DNA of 64,000 nt, taken from the NCBI RefSeq assembly GCF_001180325.1, contig NZ_CVSZ01000037.1, forward strand, positions 1 through 64,000, written 5' to 3'. How positions within the stretch are numbered: position 1 is the stretch's first letter; the number at the start of each line of letters is the position of its first letter. Under the pieces are notes generated by a model. That model was not told the origin of the DNA. It made no database searches and saw nothing but the letters and a program-made list of their open reading frames with translations. This stretch comes from Prochlorococcus marinus (lineage in GTDB: Bacteria > Cyanobacteriota > Cyanobacteriia > PCC-6307 > Cyanobiaceae). Made by a program: the position numbers and the translations under genes. Below are positions 19,861 to 30,712 of the stretch, in pieces.

Positions 19861-21624
19861 ATGACATCATCTATTGAATGCAAAAATTTTCTTAGAAGTT
19901 TACAACTTTTAAATCTTCTTATAAAAATAGGAGTTCAAAATTTAATAGTATGTCCTGGTAGTAGATCAGCACCTTTAGCAATAGCTGCTGGAGAATTAAA
20001 TAAATTAGGATTGGTAAATATTTTTAATTCAATAGATGAGAGATCTGCAGGATTCCACTCTCTTGGGATTTCTGCTGCATCAGGTAATCTTTCTCTAGTT
20101 ATTACCACTTCTGGGACTGCAGTAAGTAACTTATTGCCAGCAGCAGTTGAGGCAGACCGATCTTGTAAAGGAATAATATTTCTTACTGCTGATAGACCTT
20201 TGAGATTAAAAGATTGTGGTGCTAATCAAACAGTAAATCAAGAAGATTTTTTGAGTTCAGTCTGCAGAAAATTTTTAAGTACAAATCTAAATGGACTTCA
20301 TGAAACACAAGAGAACGAAATATTGAATTTAGTTCGAATTACTGAGAAACAAATATCAACCTTTCCTGGTCCTATTCATTTAAATATTCCTATTGATAAG
20401 CCTCTAGATATTTCCTTATCAAATAAAAAAAGTGTTTTGGAGGTTTTTGAGAGAATCTATTTAAATAAAAATTATATATTTCAGGAAGTTGAGATAAAGT
20501 TTGATAAAAACAAATTCTTAGAAATTTTAAAAAGTTTAAATTTAGATGAACCCGGTATTATTTTGGTAGGTCCCTATCAAGGGTCCATAAATGATTTAAC
20601 TTCTTTCAATAAATCTTTAGAAAGATTACAAGCAATTACTGGTTGGCCAGTATTTGCTGATCCTGTTTCAGGTGTCTATTCTGATTTGAGAGGATTAGTT
20701 GTGAATTGGGAATTAGTCTTAAGAAAAAATAAAAATTCAATAAGTTGTAATCAACTTTTGAGGCTTGGCCCTATGTCATCCTCAATTGATTTGGAGAAGT
20801 TTTTAATAAACTTCGAAGGGATACAAATTCTTATAAAAGAAAAAAACTATAGAAAATTGGACCCTATAAAAAAATCATTTGAATATGATTTTGGGCTATC
20901 AAATTTTACTACCCTATTGTTAGAGGAATTTTCAATTAACGCAAAAAACAAAAAGTCTCTTACTCAGATGGCTTTAGATCTAATAGAGGAAGGCGAGCAG
21001 ATTAAAGAAATTTTAAAAGAGGAAATTACTCAAGATAATCAAATTACTGAGTATATGCTTGCAAATCTTGTTCCAAAACTTTGGCCAGCTGATAATCCTA
21101 TAATGCTTTCCGCAAGTAGCCCTATTAGAGATTGGCTTACATTTTCTGAGAATGGTACTTTAACAAGAAATTGTTTCAGCTTTAGAGGAGCTTCTGGCAT
21201 AGATGGTACTTTATCTCTTGCATTAGGTATTTCTAGAATTAAAAATCCTCTACTTCTTGTGACGGGTGATTTGGCATTTATTCATGATATTAACGGTTGG
21301 CTGATTGAAAATTCAATCGACATGAATTTAACAATTCTTCTTATAGATAATAATGGCGGAAATATATTTAATCGTATCTATAAAAAAAATTTAAAAGAAG
21401 ATGAATTAAAAAAACTTTTTCTTATGCCAAAAGAAATAAATTGGCCAAAACTCGCAGAGGGTTATCAAGTAAACTTTATAAGTGTGGCAAATTTTAAAAA
21501 ATTACGAGAGGCATTCGATTGGAGCATTTCTATCCAGAAATCTGTAATAATTAAAGTTGATATTGATCCAGAAAATGAAATTTGTGAAAAAAATGCCCTG
21601 CTAGAAAAAATAATTGGCAGTTAA
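19861..21624 (+). CDS. menD: SEPHCHC synthase (MenD)
   Basis: Thiamine-diphosphate enzyme joining isochorismate and 2-oxoglutarate in menaquinone/phylloquinone synthesis; in cyanobacteria the product is the photosystem I quinone. Visible motifs: [10 protein letters not shown] (31-40), [24 protein letters not shown], the C-terminal TPP-binding [12 protein letters not shown] with downstream DNNGG. The 587 residues match the family. It heads a plus-strand series with menB (35-base gap), glgA and murF. Confidence 0.96.
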   Translation: MTSSIECKNFLRSLQLLNLLIKIGVQNLIVCPGSRSAPLAIAAGELNKLGLVNIFNSIDERSAGFHSLGISAASGNLSLVITTSGTAVSNLLPAAVEADRSCKGIIFLTADRPLRLKDCGANQTVNQEDFLSSVCRKFLSTNLNGLHETQENEILNLVRITEKQISTFPGPIHLNIPIDKPLDISLSNKKSVLEVFERIYLNKNYIFQEVEIKFDKNKFLEILKSLNLDEPGIILVGPYQGSINDLTSFNKSLERLQAITGWPVFADPVSGVYSDLRGLVVNWELVLRKNKNSISCNQLLRLGPMSSSIDLEKFLINFEGIQILIKEKNYRKLDPIKKSFEYDFGLSNFTTLLLEEFSINAKNKKSLTQMALDLIEEGEQIKEILKEEITQDNQITEYMLANLVPKLWPADNPIMLSASSPIRDWLTFSENGTLTRNCFSFRGASGIDGTLSLALGISRIKNPLLLVTGDLAFIHDINGWLIENSIDMNLTILLIDNNGGNIFNRIYKKNLKEDELKKLFLMPKEINWPKLAEGYQVNFISVANFKKLREAFDWSISIQKSVIIKVDIDPENEICEKNALLEKIIGS

Positions 21625-21659
21625 ATTTATCATTTTCTATCTTTGAATAATTAGATTTC

Positions 21660-22517
21660 ATGAAAGTATTACCTGGTAAAACAACTTTAAATTGGTCAGA
21701 ATGCAAATCTTATGAGGACATATTGTTTCACAAATCAGATGAGGGAATTGCGAGAATTGCAATTAATCGGCCTGAAAAAAGAAATGCATTTAGGCCACAA
21801 ACTGTAGATGAACTCATTGACGCATTTGATATCGTAAGAAATGATGAAACTATTGGGGTAGTTCTCTTTACAGGTGCGGGACCTGACGAGAAAGGTATTT
21901 ATTCTTTTTGCTCTGGAGGTGATCAGAGTGTAAGGGGTAAAAATGGGTATAAAAATGATGAAGGGAAGCAGAGATTAAATGTACTTGAACTTCAAAAATT
22001 AATAAGAAGTTTGCCTAAAGTGGTTATTGCCTTAGTTCCTGGTTTTGCAATTGGAGGTGGCCAGGTACTTCACTTAATTTGTGATCTCAGTATCGCCTCT
22101 GAAAATGCAATATTTGGTCAAACAGGTCCAAGAGTTGGCAGTTTTGATGCGGGTTTTGGATCTAGTTATTTAGCAAGACTTGTTGGTCAAAGAAAAGCAA
22201 AAGAAATTTGGTTTTTATGTAGAAAATATAATTCCAAGGAAGCTCTTAAGATGGGCTTGATAAATGCAATTACAAAGATTGAAGAATTAGAAGCTGAGGG
22301 TGTAATCTGGGCAAGAGAGATTTTACGAAATAGTCCAACTGCTATTCGTATTCTTAAAGCTTCATTCAATGCTGAGAATGATGGGATTGCGGGTATTCAA
22401 GAATTATCTGGATACACAACTCAATTATTTTATTCGACTGAAGAAGCTCAAGAAGGTAGAGATGCCTTTCTTGAAAAGCGTCCACCAGACTTTTCTGACT
22501 ATAAGTGGACACCTTAG
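21660..22517 (+). CDS. menB: 1,4-dihydroxy-2-naphthoyl-CoA synthase
   Basis: Crotonase-superfamily enzyme that closes the naphthoquinone ring of phylloquinone. The 285 residues carry the MenB-specific [11 protein letters not shown] loop, the oxyanion region [18 protein letters not shown] and the [25 protein letters not shown] block with the catalytic Asp/Tyr region. It is 35 bases downstream of menD. menF, menC, menE and menA are not in the window. Confidence 0.96.
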   Translation: MKVLPGKTTLNWSECKSYEDILFHKSDEGIARIAINRPEKRNAFRPQTVDELIDAFDIVRNDETIGVVLFTGAGPDEKGIYSFCSGGDQSVRGKNGYKNDEGKQRLNVLELQKLIRSLPKVVIALVPGFAIGGGQVLHLICDLSIASENAIFGQTGPRVGSFDAGFGSSYLARLVGQRKAKEIWFLCRKYNSKEALKMGLINAITKIEELEAEGVIWAREILRNSPTAIRILKASFNAENDGIAGIQELSGYTTQLFYSTEEAQEGRDAFLEKRPPDFSDYKWTP

Positions 22518-22553
22518 TTTATTTTTCAAAAGAACTTTTTTAAATAATTATCA

Positions 22554-24005
22554 ATGAGAATTCTTCTTGCCGCTGCTGAATGTGCTCCAATGATCAAAGT
22601 TGGAGGTATGGGAGATGTGGTTGGTTCGTTGCCTCCATCTTTGATAAAACTTGGTCACGATGTAAGGGTAATAATTCCAGGATACGGAAAATTGTGGAGT
22701 CTTTTAGAGGTATCGAATGAACCAGTCTTTAGAGCAAATACAATGGGCACCGATTTTGCCGTATATGAAGCAAAGCATCCTATTCATAATTATGTGATTT
22801 ACCTGGTTGGTCATCCAACATTTGACTCTGACCAAATATACGGAGGCGAAAATGAGGACTGGCGCTTTACATTTTTTGCAAGTGCCACTGCAGAATTTGC
22901 CTGGAATTGTTGGAAACCTCAAGTTCTCCATTGCCATGATTGGCACACTGGAATGATTCCTGTGTGGATGCATCAGGATCCCGAAATTAGTACTGTCTTC
23001 ACAATTCATAATTTAAAATACCAAGGCCCTTGGAGGTGGAAACTTGAAAAAATGACTTGGTGTCCTTGGTATATGCATGGAGATCACACAATGGCTGCGG
23101 CAATGTTGTACGCAGATAGGGTCAATGCTGTTTCTCCGACTTATGCAGATGAGATTAAAACGCATGAATACGGAGAAAGCCTCGAAGGATTACTTAATTA
23201 CATTTCAGGTAAATTAAGGGGAATTCTTAATGGCATTGATCTTGATGAATGGAATCCAGCCAAAGATCCAGTTTTACCTGCAAAATTCAGTATTAAGAAT
23301 TTAGAAAATAGGCTAAAAAATAAAAAAATTCTGCAGAGAGAAATGGGTCTAGAAGTTAATCCCAAAAAATATCTTTTAGGTATGGTCAGTAGATTAGTTG
23401 ATCAAAAAGGGGTTGACTTACTTTTACAAGTTTCAAGAAGACTATTAGCCTATACAGATTCTCAAATTGCTGTTTTAGGGACTGGAGATAGATATTTAGA
23501 GTCTGGATTATGGCAACTGGCGTTAGATTATCCAGGAAGATTCTCAGTATTTCTTACCTATGATGATTCTTTATCAAGGCTTATCTATGGTGGCTCAGAT
23601 GCATTTTTAATGCCAAGTAGATTTGAACCTTGTGGTATTAGTCAACTCCTCGCAATGAGATATGGCTCTATTCCAATTGTAAGGAGAGTTGGAGGTTTAG
23701 TTGATACAGTTATACCTCATGACCCAGAAAATAATAATGGTACGGGATTTTGCTTTGATCGCTTTGAACCTATAGATTTCTATACTTCTTTAGTAAGGTC
23801 ATGGGAAGCCTTTAGACATAAAGATAGTTGGGAATTGCTGCAAAAAAGAGCCATGAGCCAAGAGTTTAGTTGGCAAAGATCAGCTCTTGAATACGAAATT
23901 ATGTATAAGGATGTTTGCGGAATAAAAGAACCATCGCCAGATGTTGCTGAAGTTGAAAAGTTTTCTTACGGACAATCAGCTGATCCATCTTTAAAAAAAG
24001 GATGA
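22554..24005 (+). CDS. glgA: Glycogen synthase (ADP-glucose type)
   Basis: GT5 glycosyltransferase that extends alpha-1,4-glucan from ADP-glucose. The N-terminal ADP-glucose site is Lys15 in [13 protein letters not shown], a Met variant of the usual KxGGL motif. Other hallmarks: [36 protein letters not shown] and [11 protein letters not shown]. The 483 residues match bacterial GlgA. It begins 36 bases after menB and is followed by murF after 12 bases. Glycogen made by day supports night metabolism in this lineage. Confidence 0.96.
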   Translation: MRILLAAAECAPMIKVGGMGDVVGSLPPSLIKLGHDVRVIIPGYGKLWSLLEVSNEPVFRANTMGTDFAVYEAKHPIHNYVIYLVGHPTFDSDQIYGGENEDWRFTFFASATAEFAWNCWKPQVLHCHDWHTGMIPVWMHQDPEISTVFTIHNLKYQGPWRWKLEKMTWCPWYMHGDHTMAAAMLYADRVNAVSPTYADEIKTHEYGESLEGLLNYISGKLRGILNGIDLDEWNPAKDPVLPAKFSIKNLENRLKNKKILQREMGLEVNPKKYLLGMVSRLVDQKGVDLLLQVSRRLLAYTDSQIAVLGTGDRYLESGLWQLALDYPGRFSVFLTYDDSLSRLIYGGSDAFLMPSRFEPCGISQLLAMRYGSIPIVRRVGGLVDTVIPHDPENNNGTGFCFDRFEPIDFYTSLVRSWEAFRHKDSWELLQKRAMSQEFSWQRSALEYEIMYKDVCGIKEPSPDVAEVEKFSYGQSADPSLKKG

Positions 24006-24017
24006 CTTAATTTTCAA

Positions 24018-25391
24018 ATGGATTTCTCTTTATCAGAATTAAATGATGTTTTGGGGAATATTAGAAATCTGAGCGAAGGGAAAAGAGATTTTTTAAATTT
24101 TAAGAATATAAGTATTGACAGTAGAACTATATTAAAAAATGATCTTTTTATAGCTATCAAAGGTAAAAATTTTGATGGACATAGTTTTCTGTCAGAGGTT
24201 TTAAATAAAGGAGTTAAATCTGTTGTAATTAAAAAAGGGATGCAGAGAACACTTCCAAGTAATTTCCCTTATTGGGTTGTAAATGACACAACAGAGGCAT
24301 TTCAAAAATTAGCATTGCTAAAAAGAAAAAAATTAAATATTCCCATTGTTGCAATAACTGGTTCAGTGGGTAAAACAACAACAAAAGAAATGATTGGTGG
24401 AGTTTTAAATAAACTTGGAAAAATTAAATTATCTCATGCAAATTTCAATAATGAGATTGGAGTTGGTCTTACTATTCTTGCTTCAAATATAGAAGATAAA
24501 GTTTTAGTTCTTGAGATGGGGATGAGAGGTCTTGGACAGATTGAGAATTTATCTAAATATAGTGAACCCGATATTGCAGTTATTACTAACATTGGCACAG
24601 CTCATATTGGATTGTTAGGCTCCAAAAAAAATATTACTTATGCAAAGTGTGAAATTAGTAAGTTCTTAAATCCAGAAGGAGTTGTAATTATTCCAGCTAA
24701 TGATCCATTCTTAGAAAAAACTTTAAAAGAATTTTGGAAAGGTAGAGTGACAAAAGTAAGACTATTAAATATAGAAAATCAAAAGGAGAGTTTAAAGAAA
24801 GATGATAATTTGCGAGGATTTTATAATCCTTCGAATAAAACAATTTTAATTGAAGAGAATACCTTTAAAATTTCATTTGAGGGATTTCACAATGCTTCGA
24901 ATTTCTTATTTGCTTATGCAGTTGCCAAAGAGCTAGGCATTAATTTTGCGAGGATTAATAAATTTGATTTTGTAAGTTTAGGTGGAAGGAATAAAATTCT
25001 TAAATCAGTAAAAACAACAATATATGATGAATCATATAATGCGTCGCCAGAGTCAGTAAAAGCATGCATTAAAAACCTGCTTGAAAAACCGAAAAATAAA
25101 TTTTTCATATTTGGAAGTATGCAAGAATTGGGGAAAGAATCTGAAAAATATCACGAAGAAATATTCAACTTAATAAATAATTCAGATATAGAAAAGTGTT
25201 TATTTATCTGCGATAAAGAAAATGAAAAAATTTACACCAATTATCTAAAAGACAAGAAAAAATTCTTAGTTTTAAATAATATTAAAGATGTACCTCAAGA
25301 AATAAACAAATCTACAAAAAAAGGTGATTCTATTCTTATAAAAGGGAGCAGATGTTGGCACCTTGAAAAAATTATTGAATTAATTAACTAG
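24018..25391 (+). CDS. murF: UDP-MurNAc-tripeptide:D-Ala-D-Ala ligase (MurF)
   Basis: Cytoplasmic Mur ligase adding D-Ala-D-Ala to the UDP-MurNAc tripeptide of peptidoglycan. The N-terminal domain contains SIDSRTILKNDLFIAIKGKNFDGH, the ATP loop is ITGSVGKTTTKEMI, and the middle domain has HANFNNEIGVGLTIL and EMGMRGLGQI. The C-terminal YDESYNASPESV is typical of MurF. Length 457. It ends one base from the convergent glmU, so the two genes have no room for separate terminators. Confidence 0.95.
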   Translation: MDFSLSELNDVLGNIRNLSEGKRDFLNFKNISIDSRTILKNDLFIAIKGKNFDGHSFLSEVLNKGVKSVVIKKGMQRTLPSNFPYWVVNDTTEAFQKLALLKRKKLNIPIVAITGSVGKTTTKEMIGGVLNKLGKIKLSHANFNNEIGVGLTILASNIEDKVLVLEMGMRGLGQIENLSKYSEPDIAVITNIGTAHIGLLGSKKNITYAKCEISKFLNPEGVVIIPANDPFLEKTLKEFWKGRVTKVRLLNIENQKESLKKDDNLRGFYNPSNKTILIEENTFKISFEGFHNASNFLFAYAVAKELGINFARINKFDFVSLGGRNKILKSVKTTIYDESYNASPESVKACIKNLLEKPKNKFFIFGSMQELGKESEKYHEEIFNLINNSDIEKCLFICDKENEKIYTNYLKDKKKFLVLNNIKDVPQEINKSTKKGDSILIKGSRCWHLEKIIELIN

Positions 25392-25392
25392 A

Positions 25393-26739
25393 TCAGGATT
25401 TTTTTTTCCAATTCTCTATATTTATTTGCTTAGTTCTTGAAATCGCTAATGAATTATCTTTAGAGTCTTTTGTTATCACTGAACCAGCACCTGTTGTTAC
25501 TGATTCTCCTAAATTTATTGGCGCTACAAAAACTGTGTTGGCACCAATACTAGAATTTTTACCAATTTTTGTTTGATGTTTTTTCTGTCCATCAAAATTT
25601 GCAGTAATAGTGCCTGCTCCAATATTTGTAGATTTCCCAATAATAGAATCACCAATATAACTTAGATGGTTTACTTTAGAATCTTCTTCTAGTTGACTAT
25701 TTTTGATCTCAACAAAATTACCTATTTTGCTAAAGGAAGAAATTTTGGAGTTAGGTCTTATATGACTATAAGGGCCAATTATTATATGATCCATTATCTG
25801 AGAATCATAAACAGTAGAGTTTGAAATTTCACATTTCAATCCCACATTAGAATTCTCAATAAAAGTATTTGGACCGATAATGCAATGACTATTTATTTTC
25901 GTATTTCCTCTTATATGAGTATTAGCATCAATGACTACATCCTTACCAATTTCAGCTTCTTCACTAATTGAACAACTTGCTTTATTTATAAAAGTTACAC
26001 CATTAAGCATATGCTTTTCTTTAATTGAATTTTGAATACATTCCTCGCACTCTGATAGTTGAATTCTGTTGTTAATTCCTTGAAGCTCTCCATTATCCTC
26101 TACCTCAAGACTTAAAGAATTTTTTAGCAAAGATATTGTATCTGTTAAGTAAATCTCTTTTTGATTATTATTACTTTGCAAGGTATTAATTATTTCTGAC
26201 AAAGTACCCCAGTTAAAACAGTAAATACCTGCATTTATTAATGGATTTTCTCTTTCTGGATCATTGCAATCTTTTTCTTCAACAATTCTCTCTATAACAT
26301 CCCCCTTCAAAAAAACTCTGCCATATCCATGAGGATTTGTTTTCTTTGTGGTAATTAAAGAAACATCAGCATTTTTTGAATCGTGTAAACACAAAAGTCT
26401 TTTTAGAGTACTTGACCTAATGAGTGGTACATCGCCATTAAGTACCAAAAGATTTCCTTCATGTTTTTTTACTTCTTTACAAAGCACCTGGATAGCATGA
26501 CCAGTTCCTGATTGAGGTTCTTGAACAATAACATGGAATTTTTTATCGTTTGGGATTGACTTTTGTACTTCTTTTGATTTGTGTCCTGTAATTACGAAAA
26601 TTTTATCAGGCTTTAATTTGACACATGAATCAATTACTCTTTGTAGAAGACTTTTGCCAGAAATTTTATGTAAAACTTTTGGTAATGAGCTTTCCATCCT
26701 AGTGCCCTTGCCTGCCGCTAATATTGCAACACTTAACAT
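25393..26739 (-). CDS. glmU: Bifunctional GlmU (GlcNAc-1-P uridyltransferase / GlcN-1-P acetyltransferase)
   Basis: Makes UDP-GlcNAc for peptidoglycan and LPS. The N-terminal pyrophosphorylase domain starts with [21 protein letters not shown], with [20 protein letters not shown] and GYGRV. The C-terminal half is a left-handed beta-helix of hexapeptide repeats (about residues 245-430), including [17 protein letters not shown] and [11 protein letters not shown] with the acetyltransferase histidine. Length 448, slightly shorter than E. coli GlmU. It starts 25 bases after the MnmC-like gene on the same strand. Confidence 0.96.
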   Translation of the reverse strand: MLSVAILAAGKGTRMESSLPKVLHKISGKSLLQRVIDSCVKLKPDKIFVITGHKSKEVQKSIPNDKKFHVIVQEPQSGTGHAIQVLCKEVKKHEGNLLVLNGDVPLIRSSTLKRLLCLHDSKNADVSLITTKKTNPHGYGRVFLKGDVIERIVEEKDCNDPERENPLINAGIYCFNWGTLSEIINTLQSNNNQKEIYLTDTISLLKNSLSLEVEDNGELQGINNRIQLSECEECIQNSIKEKHMLNGVTFINKASCSISEEAEIGKDVVIDANTHIRGNTKINSHCIIGPNTFIENSNVGLKCEISNSTVYDSQIMDHIIIGPYSHIRPNSKISSFSKIGNFVEIKNSQLEEDSKVNHLSYIGDSIIGKSTNIGAGTITANFDGQKKHQTKIGKNSSIGANTVFVAPINLGESVTTGAGSVITKDSKDNSLAISRTKQINIENWKKKS

Positions 26740-26764
26740 GTTTATTAGAAATCCTAATTCAAAT

Positions 26765-27670
26765 CTAACTCTTAATGGATAACTTCGTCATTCCCCACTT
26801 CTCTCTCCATTTATTTGTAGATAATAGATTTGAGAATAATTGCTCATCTAATCTTCTCCTGATTATATCGTCTTTACTCGAGTTTAAATCTTGATCTCTA
26901 TATGGAATACTAGCTTTAGTTAAAAGATGTTCTTCTTCCATTAAAGATAACTTTTCAAAATTGAAATTAGGTTTCAATTTATTTTTATCAAATTTTGATA
27001 CTGCCACAGTTCCCTGACTCCAAAAAGTTCTGTTTTTAAAACTTGGCTTAATAGTAAAAATTTCTAATCCAAGATTTCTTAGTGTTTTTCTTATTGCTGC
27101 CGATGAAGAATAAGTTATTAAATAACCCTGAGGATTAAGTTTTTCTGTGACTTTGGATAAAAATTCAATCGTCCACATTTGTGGGCATTTTTGAGGAGAA
27201 AAACCATCTAAATAAATCAGATCGAATTTAATAGAGGAAGGAATAACCTTTATTTTTTCTCTAGCATCACCCCATAAAATAGTGCATTTAAAAAATTGAT
27301 CCTCAAAGTAATCTTTTCGATCAAGTGATTCAAATATTTTTTTTACTTTTGGATCCCATAATTTAAGGAAAGATTCATTTCTAAGCGAATATTCAAGAGG
27401 CTTTTTATCAATCTCCAACGCAAACAAATTCAAATATGATTTTTGTTTAATTAATTCATTTAATAAAGAAGCGGAATTATATCCTAAACCAAAGCATATA
27501 TCCAAAACATTGAGAGATTTGCCCTTAAATCTTTGCAAATTAGAAGTAGCTGTAAACTTTGACTTTGTTTCCTTTAGTGCGCCCAATAAACTATGGAAGT
27601 TCTCTTGAAAAAACGCACTTCTTAAAGAGTAACTACCATCTTTAGTTAAAATTTCTACTAATTCAGACAA
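26765..27670 (-). CDS. MnmC-like (DUF752) SAM-dependent methyltransferase
   Basis: A 301-residue protein starting at TTG. It resembles the methyltransferase half of the tRNA wobble-uridine enzyme MnmC, without the FAD oxidase half. The N-terminal [25 protein letters not shown] is family-like, the SAM site is [12 protein letters not shown], and [16 protein letters not shown] and [24 protein letters not shown] are typical DUF752 motifs. In bacteria with no fused MnmC such stand-alone proteins are predicted tRNA methyltransferases; the target here is inferred. It lies between aroA (11-base gap) and glmU (25). Confidence 0.82.
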   Translation of the reverse strand: MSELVEILTKDGSYSLRSAFFQENFHSLLGALKETKSKFTATSNLQRFKGKSLNVLDICFGLGYNSASLLNELIKQKSYLNLFALEIDKKPLEYSLRNESFLKLWDPKVKKIFESLDRKDYFEDQFFKCTILWGDAREKIKVIPSSIKFDLIYLDGFSPQKCPQMWTIEFLSKVTEKLNPQGYLITYSSSAAIRKTLRNLGLEIFTIKPSFKNRTFWSQGTVAVSKFDKNKLKPNFNFEKLSLMEEEHLLTKASIPYRDQDLNSSKDDIIRRRLDEQLFSNLLSTNKWREKWGMTKLSIKS

Positions 27671-27681
27671 AAACTTTAAGG

Positions 27682-28992
27682 CTAGTTAGTTAGTTTGGCC
27701 AGCTCTTCCCAAAAAGTTGGATACGAGACGCTAGCAGCATCAGATCTCATGATTTTTGAGGTGCCTTCAGCAAGGAGAGAAGCAATAGCAAGACTCATTG
27801 CTACTCGATGATCTGTCTCACTATCTACCTCCGCAGAATGAAATTTTGATTGCCCGTTAATAATTAACCCATCCTCTTTTTCTGTGATTTCAGCGCCGAA
27901 TTTTTGTAACTGGCGTGCCATGACTTTTAATCGATCTGTTTCCTTAACTCTTAATTCTTGTGCATCCTTAATTTCAGAAACTCCATTACAAAAACAGGCA
28001 GCCACAGTAAGGATAGGAATTTCATCTATAAGTTTTGGGAGGATGTCTCCTTCAATAGTGAATGATCTTAAATTATTTGAAGTCTTTACTTTAATAGATC
28101 CAATAGGTTCACCTGCAATAGTCGATTTATCTAAAATCTCATAATTGCACCCCATTGAATCCATTACATTTAAAATTCCTGTCCTAGTGGGATTTAATCC
28201 TACATTCTGAATTAAAACCTCTGAATTTGGGACAATAGATGCAGCAATCATCCAAAAAGAAGCAGAGCTTATGTCTCCAGGAATCAATATTCTCTGACCA
28301 ATTAAGTTGCCCCCTGACTTGATAACTACATTCCTTCCTAATTCTCCTCTTATGCTGATGTCTGCTCCAAATGCTTTTAACATTCTTTCAGTATGATCTC
28401 TTGAAGATGCTGGTTCAATAACAGAAGTAGTTCCAGAAGCATTGAGGCCTGCCAATAATATTGCCGATTTCACTTGAGCACTTGCTACTGGAGTTCCAAT
28501 AACACATCCCTTAAGTTTTTTTCCATTAATTGAGATTGGAGCTTTAGTACCGCCTTCCCTTCCAAAAATTTTGCCACCCATCAAAGATAATGGTTTGCCA
28601 ACTCTCCCCATTGGTCTTTCATTAAGAGAAGCGTCCCCGGTTAAGATGAAATTCTTACCTTCTTGTGCGGCTAATAAACCCATTAATAACCTCATAGTAG
28701 TTCCTGAATTTCCACAATTGAGAATTTCTTTTGGCTCTTTTAATCCATCAAGACCCATCCCTGAAATCGTAAAAGGCTCATCTTTTATTATTTTTGGAAT
28801 ATTTACACCTAATTTTCTAAGACAATCAGCCGTTGAAAGTGGATCTTCCGAATATAAAAAACCCTCGATAGTAGTCTGACCTTTTGCAATACTTCCTATT
28901 ATTAAAGCTCTATGAGATATAGATTTATCTCCAGGTACTTTTACTTTTCCTTTTAAATTAACTCCACCTTTTATTATGCGGATATTATTCAT
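27682..28992 (-). CDS. aroA: 5-enolpyruvylshikimate-3-phosphate synthase
   Basis: Shikimate-pathway enzyme. With the ATG at 28990-28992 the protein is 436 residues and begins [10 protein letters not shown]; an upstream in-frame ATG at 29031 would add 13 residues but leave a family-atypical N-terminus, so I prefer the shorter form. Hallmarks: [39 protein letters not shown], the LNERPMGR motif and [10 protein letters not shown]. It heads the minus-strand set aroA-methyltransferase-glmU and is divergent from comB. Confidence 0.95.
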   Translation of the reverse strand: MNNIRIIKGGVNLKGKVKVPGDKSISHRALIIGSIAKGQTTIEGFLYSEDPLSTADCLRKLGVNIPKIIKDEPFTISGMGLDGLKEPKEILNCGNSGTTMRLLMGLLAAQEGKNFILTGDASLNERPMGRVGKPLSLMGGKIFGREGGTKAPISINGKKLKGCVIGTPVASAQVKSAILLAGLNASGTTSVIEPASSRDHTERMLKAFGADISIRGELGRNVVIKSGGNLIGQRILIPGDISSASFWMIAASIVPNSEVLIQNVGLNPTRTGILNVMDSMGCNYEILDKSTIAGEPIGSIKVKTSNNLRSFTIEGDILPKLIDEIPILTVAACFCNGVSEIKDAQELRVKETDRLKVMARQLQKFGAEITEKEDGLIINGQSKFHSAEVDSETDHRVAMSLAIASLLAEGTSKIMRSDAASVSYPTFWEELAKLTN

Positions 28993-29112
28993 TTTCAAAT
29001 TAAATACTTGATAGGATTTCTGTAAAAACAAATTATCTATATATTATCAATAAGTTTGTTTTAAAAAAAATATAATCAAATTAAGTAACTGTTTTCTATA
29101 ATAGAAAAAGAA

Positions 29113-29128
29113 AAAAGGCTTAATTATT
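29113..29128 (+). promoter_or_regulatory. Ribosome-binding site and ATT start of comB
   Basis: AAAAAGG at 29112-29118 is the best Shine-Dalgarno-like sequence upstream of comB. AAGG sits 7 bases before ATT 29126 and 4 bases before ATT 29123, which favours 29126. The in-frame stop TAG at 29102-29104 limits how far upstream the gene can begin. ATT is a rare start codon, known best from infC. Confidence 0.5.
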
Positions 29129-29854
29129 AATCTTACTTACTATCACGTTGCAAAAGATGTTCCAGAAATAAGTCCAGACATTGCAGTTGTCATTGATGTT
29201 TTAAGAGCTACAACCACAATTTCTTGGGCTTTAAAAAATGGAGCTGATTCAATACAAGTTTTTGCAGATTTAGATTTATTAAAAGAATCTGCAATTAAGT
29301 GGCAAGCTGAAAAGAGAGTTATGCTTGGAGAGAGAGGCGGGAAGAAGATTGAGGGCTTTGATTTAGGGAATTCTCCTTTATCAGTTACAAAAAAAGTTGT
29401 TAATGGTAAAAGATTATTTATGAGTACTACTAATGGGACTAAATCATTGCAAAAAGTTCAAAATGCTAAGCATTTATTTGCTATGGGTCTACCAAATAGG
29501 AAAGCAGTTGCTGAAAAAATCATTTCATTAAAAAGTGAAAATGTTTTAATACTTGGGAGTGGTTGGGAAGGATCTTATTCACTTGAGGATTCTTTGGCTG
29601 CTGGTGCTTTGGCCTCATTCTTGCAAAAGAACTGTGATTTTGAAATTAATATTCTGAATGACGAATTACAAGCTGCTTTGGCACTTTGGGATTTTTGGAA
29701 AGATGATATTTTGAAATGTTTAAAAACAGCAACCCATGGCAAAAGATTGACAAGTCTTGGAGATTATGAGGATGATTTTAAATGTTGCTCTGAACTTGAT
29801 TGCCTAGATGTTGTTCCAGCTCAAGTTGAAAGAGGTGTAATTCGTGCCTCATGA
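29126..29854 (+). CDS. comB: 2-phosphosulfolactate phosphatase-like (ComB), apparent ATT start
   Basis: ComB-family phosphatase, known from coenzyme M synthesis in archaea and widespread in cyanobacteria, where its role is unsettled. Homology starts at LTYYHVAKDVPE and includes AVVIDVLRATTTISWAL, RGGKKIEGFDLGNSP, FMSTTNGTKSL, GSGWEGSYSLEDSLAAG and DDFKCCSELD. The frame is open only from 29105 and contains no ATG, GTG or TTG until ATG 29321, deep in the domain and certainly too late. ATT at 29126 (or 29123) after an AAGG at 29115-29118 is the only sensible start. This gives about 242 residues, the family length. Confidence 0.85.
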   Translation: MNLTYYHVAKDVPEISPDIAVVIDVLRATTTISWALKNGADSIQVFADLDLLKESAIKWQAEKRVMLGERGGKKIEGFDLGNSPLSVTKKVVNGKRLFMSTTNGTKSLQKVQNAKHLFAMGLPNRKAVAEKIISLKSENVLILGSGWEGSYSLEDSLAAGALASFLQKNCDFEINILNDELQAALALWDFWKDDILKCLKTATHGKRLTSLGDYEDDFKCCSELDCLDVVPAQVERGVIRAS

Positions 29855-29865
29855 TTTACGAATTA
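29838..29865. repeat. Inverted repeat spanning the comB stop
   Basis: TAATTCGT at 29838-29845 and ACGAATTA at 29858-29865 are perfect 8-base inverted copies separated by 12 bases and enclosing the comB stop codon. No T-run follows, so it is not a standard rho-independent terminator. It may form a weak hairpin between comB and the nitrilase gene. Confidence 0.4.
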
Positions 29866-29884
29866 GTTCATTAGGAGTAAAGTC

Positions 29885-30712
29885 TTGACTGATTTTTTGG
29901 TAGCTGCATTGCAAATTACGAGTACTTCGAATGTTGAAGCAAATTTTGCTGAAGCCGAAGAGCAGATTGAATTAGCTTCTAGACGAGGTGCAGAATTAAT
30001 TGGATTGCCAGAAAATTTTGCTTTTTTAGGAGAAGATGATGAAAAACTTAGATTAGCTTCTGAATTGTCAGAGAAGTGTGCAAATTTTCTAAAAACTATG
30101 TCACAAAGATATCAAGTATTTCTTTTGGGAGGGGGGTATCCTGTTCCTGCTGGTGATGACAGTCATACTTTTAATAGATCAGCCCTATTTGGGAAAGATG
30201 GACAGATTTTGGCAAAATACGACAAGATTCACCTGTTTGATGTTGATTTGCCAGATGGAAATTTATACAAGGAATCATCCACTATTTTATCTGGGGAAGA
30301 GTTTCCACCTGTTGTAGATGTCCCAGGTTTATGCAAAATAGGATTATCGATTTGTTACGATGTTAGATTCCCTGAACTTTATAGATATTTGTCTTCGAAT
30401 GGTGCAGAGCTAATCATGATTCCCGCAGCTTTTACAGCATTTACTGGAAAAGATCATTGGCAAATTCTATTACAAGCAAGAGCAATTGAGAATACAGCAT
30501 ATGTCGTCGCCCCAGCTCAAACTGGGATTCATTATGGTAGAAGGCAAAGCCATGGCCATGCAATGGTAATAGATCCTTGGGGTACGGTCTTATCTGATGC
30601 AGGAAAAACACAGGGAGCTGCAATAGCACCTGCTGATAAAGAAAGGGTAAAGAAAATTAGGGAGCAGATGCCAAGCCTCAAACATAGAAAAAACAAATTG
30701 TTTTTAAACTAA
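29885..30712 (+). CDS. Carbon-nitrogen hydrolase (Nit1/Nit2-like amidase)
   Basis: Nitrilase-superfamily amidase of 275 residues starting at TTG. The catalytic triad is Glu43 (GLPENFAF), Lys114 (KYDKIHLFD) and Cys157 (LSICYDVRFPE). The sequence resembles the Nit1/Nit2 branch, whose members hydrolyse deaminated glutathione or omega-amides, more than true nitrilases; the exact substrate is not shown by the sequence. It follows comB by 30 bases, and its stop overlaps the start of the amidase gene by one base (TAATG). Confidence 0.85.
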   Translation: MTDFLVAALQITSTSNVEANFAEAEEQIELASRRGAELIGLPENFAFLGEDDEKLRLASELSEKCANFLKTMSQRYQVFLLGGGYPVPAGDDSHTFNRSALFGKDGQILAKYDKIHLFDVDLPDGNLYKESSTILSGEEFPPVVDVPGLCKIGLSICYDVRFPELYRYLSSNGAELIMIPAAFTAFTGKDHWQILLQARAIENTAYVVAPAQTGIHYGRRQSHGHAMVIDPWGTVLSDAGKTQGAAIAPADKERVKKIREQMPSLKHRKNKLFLN

